From Loripinus fragilis (lineage: Eukaryota; Mollusca; Bivalvia; Lucinida; Lucinidae): a stretch of 64,000 nt of DNA. The stretch covers positions 23,023,656-23,087,655 of the forward strand of contig OZ026524.1 in NCBI GenBank assembly GCA_964019695.1, read 5' to 3'. Position 1 is the stretch's first letter; every line of letters starts with the position of its first letter. The position numbers and the translations under genes are program-made. Shown in pieces: positions 23,467 through 30,776 of this stretch. Below the pieces are notes generated by a model that ran no database searches, was not told where the DNA came from, and was given only the letters and a program-made list of their open reading frames with translations.

Positions 23467-23631
23467 GGGAGCCGCTGTGGTGTAGTGGATAAACCGCTTG
23501 CCTTGTAAACCAGGGGTCGCAGGTTCGATTCCCGGCTTCACCAGTCTGTCGGATGAGACTTAAAGAAGTGGCCCCGTCTCCATATGACCTTAGCTGTTGG
23601 TGGGACGTTAAACACAAACGCAACAACAACA
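23467..23631 (+). repeat. tRNA-derived SINE, family B
   Basis: The head has GTGGTGTAGTGGATAAACCG, an anticodon-like CTTGTAA and GGTTCGATTCCCGGC. The body has CTGTCGGATGAGACTTAAAG. The tail is GGGACGTTAAACACAAACGC followed by CAACAACAAC. It appears in reverse and damaged at 6260-6410. Confidence 0.75.
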
Positions 23632-24136
23632 ACTGTAAAAGTTGTTTTTATAAAACTGTCCATAATAGCAACATCACGCTGTTTTAGTAGAAAATGTCCT
23701 TACAAACATAGCAAACAGTATTTACTCGGATCAAACTGATCGTATTGGATCAGTTGGATATGTGTCTACGCTGATTGAATCGATACTATCAACTGAATGG
23801 CAGTGCTTAAAAATAAAACTGGCACGTACAAAGCAATCGCGATTTTAAAATGTGTGATGCTTTTGACACTTACCTGTAGAAAATTAAGTACAGATATATA
23901 GGCCGTCACATGGCTGTTACACCGTTTGAATTCCCCCCGCTTTTCAGAAAGCCTAAAAATGTCGAAATTCCCAAGAGATTAGGGGTCAGGGCAGTGGTAG
24001 TAGATTCTTCAAACAATTTTCTTCTGACACTGCAGGATTTTCTAAATCCAGATTTGAGCCTAACGTTCGGAAAAATGCAAGTAATAAAATAATATTCCAG
24101 ATTTTCGCGTTTCTTATTATTGCGACAGGACTATAG

Positions 24137-24238
24137 GCGTCCTACGCTCATAAAGATTTCTTAAAAGTATTCATCAACGACTTAACACAAGCTGGTATCG
24201 CCAGAGCCTTCGCTGCTCGTGTACAGGTAGGTACATGA
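24137..24238 (+). pseudogene. Open fragment next to the palindrome junction (weak)
   Basis: A 33-codon open frame without a start begins right at the junction of the outer arm, directly after an in-frame TAG, and contains FLKVFINDLTQAGIARAFAA. The same frame is open in the left arm (18001-17899). It may be the 3' end of a gene cut off when the palindrome formed, but it is short enough to be chance. Confidence 0.25.
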
Positions 24239-24344
24239 GACAATTAACCCCTAAATTCAACTTACGTATCGTCTGTTCATAGTCTAGAGACGAATTGCGA
24301 AATGTATGGCATATGATATACATTTATAACGATATTACTTTTAA

Positions 24345-24380
24345 TTGACCAATCAGAAAAAAACCTCTCGCTATATAATG
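24345..24380 (+). promoter_or_regulatory. Second CCAAT+TATA module, right arm
   Basis: GACCAATCAG is followed about 20 bases later by CTATATAA (24371-24378). It mirrors 17759-17790 and resembles the promoter of the PC4-like gene including the leader. Confidence 0.55.
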
Positions 24381-24667
24381 CGTATCGCATGCAATCGAGT
24401 CATAGCTAATATGACAGTCGAACAGCAAATTGAACAGTTTAAATGATACTATTTAGCTCAAACGTTTGGTGTTTTCGAACGCCACACGTTTTTTTTTATA
24501 GCGTGATTCATCTTCGCGTTATAAGAACGCGTGAAAAGCATTGCCCAGGAAGCTGAAACATAAAAGTGTCGTTTTATAAAAGTTTCGATTTAAAAGGAAA
24601 GGCTTGCCCAGCAAGCTGATATACATAAAGTTTCGTTTTAAATGGTGTTTAAAAACAGATCAAAACT

Positions 24668-24811
24668 ATGCCTCATAGATACAAGTTCCAGTGTCCAATA
24701 TGCCATAGAAAGGATGTGCTAAATATAGTACATCATCTTAAGACTATACATAGCGTAAATGCTGACGACTGGTTGTTTAAAGCGAAACTGTTATGCTTAA
24801 TCATTATATAA
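24668..24811 (+). CDS. C2H2 zinc-finger microprotein, right-arm copy
   Basis: A 47-codon ORF (MPHRYKFQCPIC and onward) has one potential C2H2 finger (C-x2-C, then an HHLKTIH segment) and a hydrophobic end. It stands ~290 bp downstream of the CCAAT+TATA module and ahead of the minisatellite. The mirrored left-arm ORF is also intact, with a synonymous change near the stop. See 17220-17363 for interpretation. Confidence 0.55.
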   Translation: MPHRYKFQCPICHRKDVLNIVHHLKTIHSVNADDWLFKAKLLCLIII

Positions 24812-24910
24812 TCATGGTCAACCCACAATTACCGGTGAACCTACGATGATAGAACGTTCTACAACGAGTATAATGGCCGTAAAAAACAGTGATCATGATA
24901 GTTCGAATTC

Positions 24911-25618
24911 ATAATGGAGCTAGGAGGGAGGAGGAGAGGGTGAGGAGGAGGGGGAAGGAGGATACAGTGAGGGTACAGGGAGGATACAGTGGGGATACAG
25001 TGAGAGTACAGTGGGGTACAGTGAGGATACAGTGAGGGTACATTGGGGCACAGTGAGGGTTCAGTTGGGGTACAGTGGGATTAGGAGGGAGGAGGAGAGG
25101 GTCAGGAGGAGGAGGAAAGGAGGATACATTGAGGGTACAGGGAGGATACAGTGGGGTTACAGTGAGAGTACAGTGGGGTACAGTGAGTATACAGTGAGGG
25201 TACATTGGGGCACAGTGAGGATACAGTGGGGGTTCAGTTGGGATACAGTGAGGGTACAGTGGGGTACAGTGAGGATACAGTGAGGGTACATTGGGGCACA
25301 GTGAGGGTTCAGTTTGGGTACAGTGAGATTAGGAGGGAGGAGGAGAGGGTGAGGAGGAGGAGGGAAGGAGGATACATTGAGGGTACAGGGAGGATACAGT
25401 GGGGATACAGTGAGAGTACAGTGGGGGTACAGTGAGGATACAGTGAGGGTACAGTGAGGATACAGTGAGGGTTCAGTTGGGGTAAAGTGGGATACAGTGA
25501 GGGTACAGGGAGGATACAGTGGGGTTACAGTGAGAGTACAGTGGGGTACAGTGAGTATACAGTGAGGGTACATTGGGGCACAGTGAGGATACAGTGAGGA
25601 TACAGTGAATGTACAGTC
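24911..25618. repeat. 'AGGGTACAGTG' minisatellite, right arm
   Basis: This is the mirrored array of 16420-17112: units of AGGATACAGTG, GGGGTACAGTG and AGGGTACATTG with GGAGGAGGAG blocks. Block order and number differ from the left arm, showing array turnover after the palindrome formed. Confidence 0.95.
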
Positions 25619-25635
25619 AGGAAACAATGGTCCAC

Positions 25636-25757
25636 CATGTGGTGGTGGTGGTGGTGGTGGTGGTGGTGATTGGTGGTGGTGGTGGTGGTGGTGGTGGGTG
25701 GTGGTGGTGGTGGTGGGTGGTGGTGGTGGTGGGTGGTGGTGGTGTCGGTGGTGGTGG
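25636..25757. repeat. (GGT)n trinucleotide microsatellite, right arm
   Basis: A GGT/GTG run with GATT and GTC interruptions lies directly upstream of the ATPase gene. It is longer than its left-arm mirror. Confidence 0.95.
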
Positions 25758-25830
25758 TCACAATGATCCAATGATCGTAAGAAGGATGACACCCGTATGA
25801 AGGTAGAGAAACAATACTAACTGAGACAAA

Positions 25831-27138
25831 ATGATCAGGTGTTTGATCTGCAACCAGTCCTATAGTAGGCGTGATGCATTGCAAAGACATGAACGCAATG
25901 TCCATGGCAGTGGGAAATATACCGACCAGTCACAACCATTGAAGGAAATGACATTTAGACACCCATTCTCTATGATGGTAACTGGACCCAGCGGATCGGG
26001 GAAAACGGAATGGACTAGAAAACTGTTACTTCCCTCGTCAGTACAACCGCCACCGGAACGAATCTTATGGTGTTTTGGACAATGGCAGCCCCTGTACGAA
26101 GACCTTCAAAAGAGAATTCCGTGTATAGAATTTATACGGGGTATCCCAGACTATCTAGATAATGCTCAGTTTATGGATCCCTCAAAAAGGAACCTAATCA
26201 TTTTTGATGACCTGATGACCGAAGCAAAGTGTGACCAGAGAATTGCCGACCTTTTTACGAAAGGCAGTCACCACAGAAATATATCTATCGTGTATTTGAC
26301 TCAAAACGTATTTCCTCAAGGTAGAGCTTGCAGGGATATCGCTTTAAATACGCAATATTTGGTCTTGTTTAATAATCCGATCGACAGACAACAAGTTGTG
26401 ACCTTGGCAAGAAGAATTTATCCGTCCACTTGCGCCACATTTATGAGGAAATTTGAAGATGCCACGGCAAGACCTTATGGTTACCTCATCCTAGATCTTA
26501 AATCGAGTACATCCGAACAGGACAGACTACAAACTGACATATTTGTCGATCAACAGTCTCCCGATGACGGAGATATTTCTGATGATGAAGATGCTGACAG
26601 TGTGGAGTCCCTAGATTATATACGCTCTATCAGCCCTCCGGATAAAGAAAGAGATGAAAGTTATAAACCGGATATATGGAATAGGAGGGTAAGCGATTTA
26701 AGCCCTCCAGGTAAACGAAGAAAACAAAGAGATGAGCGCTCTAAACTCTACATCTGGAACAGGAGATTTCAAAATCCGATCAGGCAGGAGAACGTAGAGC
26801 AGTTTAAAGCTAAAGTGAATGCTTATGAAGAGCGAGGTTTTAGTTCGGATTAATCTATTCATCTCGCAGCCAATGATGATTTGCCTTCTCTCCGCAAAAA
26901 ACTCAGACGAGATTACGCTCAATTTCTAATAGATTATTACGAGCTACAAGAGGATCCTGTTCAACAGCGAATACTGGAATCGGCTAAAACGTTTAAGAAC
27001 CAACACGATATGAATCAGGCGGACTCTATAAGACAAGCCATCAAACTCAGAAAAGATTTATTTATGGACGTATGGCCGAATCATAATATAGAAACTGAGA
27101 AAGCCTCTGAAGACCAAGAGGACTCTACTACGTCGTGA
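25831..27138 (+). pseudogene. Zinc-finger/FtsK-HerA (A32-like) packaging ATPase, right-arm copy, one nonsense codon
   Basis: The frame starts MIRCLICNQSYSRRDALQRH, a C2H2 finger (C4, C7, H20, H25) not usual in Polinton ATPases. Walker A GPSGSGKT is at 52-59, Walker B NLIIFDDLM at 121-129, and an ISIVYLTQNVF strand and an acidic stretch (SDDEDADSVE) follow. The ATPase core is intact to codon 340; codon 341 is TAA where the left arm has AAA (Lys), and the frame then stays open to 27138. A truncated 340-residue protein with all ATPase motifs could still be made. The family packages DNA into virus shells. The zinc finger may recognise the element's own DNA (inference). The next gene, the PC4-like one, starts 143 bp downstream. 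Confidence 0.88.
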
Positions 27139-27174
27139 AGGAGAATGAGGAGGAGGAATCAGGAGTGAGGAGGT

Positions 27175-27232
27175 TGACCAATCGGATGGCTGGATAATTG
27201 ACCAATCAGAAGAGACCTCTCACTATATAAGG
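27175..27232 (+). promoter_or_regulatory. CCAAT+TATA promoter of the PC4-like gene, right arm
   Basis: Two CCAAT boxes (27178 and 27202) precede CTATATAA (27223-27230). The ATG at 27282 lies ~52 bases after the TATA, which leaves room for a start site about 30 bases downstream. Confidence 0.68.
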
Positions 27233-27281
27233 CGCTTTGCAGCAATCTAGTCATATCTATTCTGACAGTCAAACAGTAAAC

Positions 27282-27767
27282 ATGTCTAGATGCAGATTCA
27301 GTCTCGGAAACGATCGCTTTATCGAGGTCACAGAATGGAAAGGTGAACTACGTGTTGACCTGAGAGAATGGAAAGATGACAAACCGACCAAAAAAGGTAT
27401 CAGCTTAACCTTGATGCGATGGAAGAATTGGGTGGATTACTTAGAATACGCGGATCAAGCGAGGACAGAGAAACAAAACTATAAGAGTCATCTTGGAGGG
27501 AACGTCTATTGTACCATCACCGAGGGCAGCGCATGTATGGATATAAGGCAGTATTGGAAGCCGCAAGAAGAGGTGATACCTACGAAAAAGGGATTATACC
27601 TGAGACCCCTAGAATACATTGCCGTCAAAGAACTCTTAACAGAAATTGGAAGGACCTTACCCGAACTAGACGGGGTCGTACCCTGTTACGTACAAAGTGA
27701 TCACATGAATCAGTTAGGGGCATTACGGTGTTCGGAGTGTAACCCTAATGACTATCAAAACTGGTAA
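27282..27767 (+). CDS. Double PC4-like ssDNA-binding protein, right-arm copy
   Basis: 161 residues, identical to the left-arm protein. Repeat 1 spans ~5-55 (RFIEVTEWKGELRVDLREW) and repeat 2 ~70-122 (ACMDIRQYW, KKGLYLRPLEY), each with the PC4/Sub1 signature. I chose the ATG at 27282 over 27237, which is only 7 bases from the TATA box. In cells PC4 binds melted DNA and assists polymerase II. Here it may serve as the element's single-strand-binding protein or a transcription activator. With the ATPase core it is one of the two genes that can be assigned a biochemical class. Confidence 0.8.
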   Translation: MSRCRFSLGNDRFIEVTEWKGELRVDLREWKDDKPTKKGISLTLMRWKNWVDYLEYADQARTEKQNYKSHLGGNVYCTITEGSACMDIRQYWKPQEEVIPTKKGLYLRPLEYIAVKELLTEIGRTLPELDGVVPCYVQSDHMNQLGALRCSECNPNDYQNW

Positions 27768-27803
27768 CTAAGAAAAGGGATTAAGTATTGAATAGGCGTA
27801 AAT

Positions 27804-27956
27804 ATGTTCGCCATTACTTTTATGTGTATAGCTTTGTTTGATGAACTGTTGTTTCGGATGAGATGTAGACAACTACGGCGCGAAGCCAGAGAGGCTGCTG
27901 AGCGATTAATCGAGGTGCTTGAGGATAGTGAACTGAACTCTCGCCCGTTCGTATAA
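27804..27956 (+). CDS. Small 50-aa ORF, right-arm copy
   Basis: It begins MFAITFMCIALFDELLF and continues into a charged helix (REAREAAERLIEVLED), ending FV-TAA. The stop codon lies inside the TATAAATA presumed to serve the next gene, a compact arrangement. A possible membrane-anchored or leader peptide; function unknown. Confidence 0.55.
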   Translation: MFAITFMCIALFDELLFRMRCRQLRREAREAAERLIEVLEDSELNSRPFV

Positions 27957-27960
27957 ATAG
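27951..27960 (+). promoter_or_regulatory. TATA element of the 108-aa gene, right arm
   Basis: GTATAAATAG lies 47 bases before the ATG at 28007 and overlaps the stop of the 50-aa ORF. In the left arm the same site reads GTATGAATAG. Confidence 0.5.
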
Positions 27961-28006
27961 AGCGTAAGAATAACTCGAGCACGAAGGAGGAAATCGATGG
28001 AAAGAG

Positions 28007-28333
28007 ATGGGCACTAGACTCGTTTACGATTACCAACAGCAGAAGTGGATTCCGTACGTCTCGGATCCCGACAAATGGTTTCAGCACTTGCTGGATGTTA
28101 GAGATGGCTACGCGGAACGCGACAGTCAGGGTCATTATATTGTGGGTAGCGGACGGAAATACAGAGAGTTGAAAGAAATGAGACAAAAGGAAAAACCCGT
28201 AGTGAACCTGGTCACCCCTGTAGCCCAAGCTTTAGAAATGGCAAAATCGGAGCTTAAGCGAAAAGGAGAGGATAGTATAACGGACAGAGGGCGTAAGACA
28301 GCAACTTGGGACTGGAATTCATTAAGATACTGA
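28007..28333 (+). CDS. Conserved 108-aa element protein, right-arm copy
   Basis: An intact ORF, identical to 13725-14051 except for one residue (Asp for Asn). It has a W-rich N-terminal half (KWIPYV, DKWFQHLL), a GHYIVGSGRKY segment and a basic end containing KSELKRKGEDS. A poly(A) signal AATAAA follows at 28605-28610. The role is unknown; a small basic virion or nucleic-acid-binding protein is possible. Confidence 0.75.
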   Translation: MGTRLVYDYQQQKWIPYVSDPDKWFQHLLDVRDGYAERDSQGHYIVGSGRKYRELKEMRQKEKPVVNLVTPVAQALEMAKSELKRKGEDSITDRGRKTATWDWNSLRY

Positions 28334-28715
28334 AGGACGAACGGCAAATAATTGCGCAATATGCTCCTAAGTTAGCCAGACGCCATATGCATGGCGAGGA
28401 ACCCGTTCTACGTTGATAGACAATCATATCCCTCTCAGCCTTAACGACCCAATTACGAAGCCGATCAGTACGCGGAAAAAGACGTGAAAGGACCGTGCTG
28501 AAAAAAAAGGGTCCACCCGGGGAACGGGATAAACCGAGCGCTGCGACGGGCTACACCATTAAAGACTGGATCTCGTTCTGAACTTCGTAAAAAAACCACC
28601 CGGAAATAAATGAGAGGCCCCTCACCCTTGTATATAGAAGAACGACACCGCGCTCTAGGACGTGACGCTACCTTCTCGTGGTCTAGGGCGTTGACTCACC
28701 CTCCGAGGTGTAACC

Positions 28716-28890
28716 GAACGCGTCACAGGGGCCGCCATCTTGATTTCGTGGGGCCGCCATCTTGGTGTCGTGGGGGCCGCCATCTTGGACCGGAAGTCGT
28801 GGGGGCCGCCATCTTGGACCGGAAGTCGTGGGGGCCGCCATCTTGGATCGGAAGTGACGTCATTGGCGCTATAGTGGGGCCTATACTACT
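28716..28890. promoter_or_regulatory. Right terminal repeat: CRE, ETS-type and five YY1-type sites
   Basis: Mirror of the left end: five GCCGCCATCTT units, two to three CCGGAAGT (ETS/GABP) sites and TGACGTCA at 28855-28862, then the terminus CCTATACTACT ending at 28890. Unit number is the same as in the left arm. Confidence 0.7.
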
Positions 28891-28896
28891 TGTACG
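28891..28896. other. Target-site duplication, right (TGTACG)
   Basis: Directly repeats 13160-13165 and abuts the right terminus of the element. Confidence 0.85.
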
Positions 28897-28906
28897 CATT
28901 CGCATT

Positions 28907-29697
28907 TCTAAACTCCAGCTGTTAAGTTTTTAGACTTAAATTTTCGCAATAACTTTTTTGTCTTCAATTTTAGCAAAATGTGTTCGCGATGAAAGTTGTA
29001 GAGGAGAATTACCGCCAACTTCTCCAAAAGGTCGTGTGCTTGTGGCGCAAACAGATTTTTTTGTATGTAGATGAAGTTTTTGCAATAAAATTGAATTCGT
29101 CCTAAGTTTCTAAGTCTTTAAATGACAGGTATAATTCGTATAGGCGTGACAGAAAGGGGTAGTTTCAAAAAACATATTCGGAAGCGGTGCAAATCCCGTT
29201 CTTTAAAGGCTGTGCATAACATAAAACTGCCGTTAACATACTCAGAGTTTACCTTGCATTTGCAGAATCAACTTAAAGCAGGCTCATTTGTAGGAACAAA
29301 GGCTGGGTTATCGCATGACGTGCAATTTTTCTCAATGCACGTGCTATGAAATGAACGGTTTTGAGATGACCCTTCTAGTTTAACGCACGAGCCAATCAGG
29401 CGCGATTTCTATTACATTTGAACAAGCCATCCATCGCTTTAGTAATTGAATTAGGGCGGTGCAATGTACATTTTTGACTGACATCTTGGACTATGTTTAT
29501 TTGGGCTTTGTTTAAAATATTCAAAGAGTGAATCTAAGCACAGGGAACCTGCAGCATCTAGAATGTTAGAACCATTCGGAGAAGTTGGCGGAGTTGTTCC
29601 TGAATACTTTTCATCGCCAACACATTTTGCTAAAATCGAAGACAAAAAAGTTATTGCGAAAAATTAAGTCTAAAAACTTAACAGCTGGAGTTTAGTG
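28907..29697. mobile_element. MITE-like element with ~110-bp terminal inverted repeats
   Basis: The ends are inverted copies: CTAAACTCCAGCTGTTAAGT inward from each side, continuing through TTTTCGCAATAACTTTTTTG and ATTTTAGCAAAATGTGTT. GCATT flanks both sides (28902-28906 and 29698-29702), a likely target duplication. There is no transposase; the ORF at 29122-29349 has no known domain. It lies only ten bases from the edge of the palindromic element. Confidence 0.75.
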
Positions 29698-29702
29698 GCA
29701 TT

Positions 29703-30775
29703 CTTATGACATTCTCTGGTTATACCCACTTGCTTTTCTTACTGTAGGAACGACATTCTCATGTGCTGGCCCATTTATATTTTGTTTATTGTTTTTTTCT
29801 CCAGTGCTAGACCATTATTTGATTGTGTTTTAGCACTGCCAACATTCTAATAAATCATCTTATACAAATGTATATGGGCCTTGACGAGACAAAACCTGCT
29901 TTTGGGGTTTCGGACAAAGCTAGTTTCAAACCAGTCTCCTCAGCTACAGATACTAGTTAGAAAATTGAAATTTCATCTGAAGCAAGTTTACATATGATAC
30001 TTTCCAAAAAGCGAATAAAAAAGGCGCTGATTAGACTGCGCGGATGCGCAGGCTGGTCTGTGTTGTTGGCAAACCTCAAAAAAAAGGTTTTCTCGCATCT
30101 CGGCCCATATGTTATAAAACATTGCTTAAGCTAGCACTGTACTTATCTCAAAGTGACTGCCAAGGTGCAGATCTAGACAGGCTTGCACATATGCGTAGTC
30201 TCCCCAGAGACTTTGCTGTTCGCCAACATAAAAACCAGGAGGTAGATACCGACTCAGACCCACAAAACATCTTCTAGTCCCAGTTGATAGCTGTGCCAGT
30301 ATGTTAAAGAGTGACTTTATGCAAATATGAAGCATATCTGAGCCAGCAAACGATATTTCAGTGCCTATAATATTATGTGCAATTGCCTGAAATAAACGCC
30401 TACATGCTACGTAACCAGCGCAGCTCGAGGTCTAAACTTTGATCTGAGCCCTCATCTCCATCCATACTTCATTTGCTGCTCACGGTAAGTATAAAAACCC
30501 CATGTACTGGTTCATAATTATGATAATGACTAATTGTTTCATAAGCTGGTCCCAGTGTTTAAATGATAATTTGTGTCGAAGAAAAAAATCATTTTGGATG
30601 GTGGTTTGATTTGTACAAGCACAGAAATCTAGAGAAGTCAGGAGCATACTCTTATCTGTTACATGTATAGCAACATTTTTGTATGAACATCATTTTATAG
30701 CTTAGATTGATATATTTATTTATTAGTTTTTTAAATATGAGTATGAGTATGTTTATATATAACCATGTTCTATTT
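29703..30775. other. Non-coding stretch with one dispersed repeat
   Basis: An inverted copy of the repeat at 7840-8050 occupies about 30010-30110 (GGATGCGCAGGCTGGTCTG). Otherwise nothing recognised. Confidence 0.45.
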
Positions 30776-30776
30776 T

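Larger units (their letters stand above)
18936..24128. mobile_element. 5193-bp insertion with short TIRs and 8-bp target duplication
   Basis: It interrupts the right half of the palindrome. GACTATAG stands on both sides (18928-18935 and 24129-24136). The ends are imperfect inverted repeats: CTGCCACATTAATAAGAAAC going in from the left and CTGTCGCAATAATAAGAAAC from the right, both followed by GCGAAAA. An 8-bp duplication fits hAT, P or Zisupton-like DNA transposons, but no transposase is recognisable, so it looks non-autonomous. Inside are a family D repeat, clusters of GTGCAAAT palindromes, a tRNA-like sequence and a SINE B copy. Confidence 0.75.
13166..28890. mobile_element. Palindromic Polinton/adintovirus-like element (inverted dimer) with nested insertion
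   Basis: The two outer arms, 13166-18001 and ~24137-28890, are reverse complements over ~4.8 kb with only scattered substitutions and a few indels. A central fold-back (18002-18932) and a 5193-bp insertion (18936-24128) lie between them. The termini read AGTAGTATAGG inward from each end, within a 6-bp TGTACG duplication. Each arm encodes, reading outward, a C2H2 microprotein, a zinc-finger/A32-like packaging ATPase, a double-PC4 protein, a 50-aa ORF and a 108-aa ORF. From family knowledge, 5'-AG termini, 6-bp duplications and an FtsK/HerA ATPase fit Polintons and relatives. Protein-primed polymerase, retroviral-type integrase, protease and capsid genes were not seen, so the copy is presumably defective and was integrated in trans. 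Whether it belongs to Polintons proper or to another virus-like family is open. Confidence 0.85.

Noticed and set aside
23467..23540. Functional tRNA-Thr gene
   Set aside because: The anticodon-like loop and B box are present, but the acceptor ends do not pair and a SINE body and tail follow directly.
13166..28890. Pure assembly artefact (false inverted duplication)
   Set aside because: The arms differ by independent stops, substitutions, indels and minisatellite arrangement, and a direct 6-bp repeat flanks the whole. Read evidence would still be the final test.
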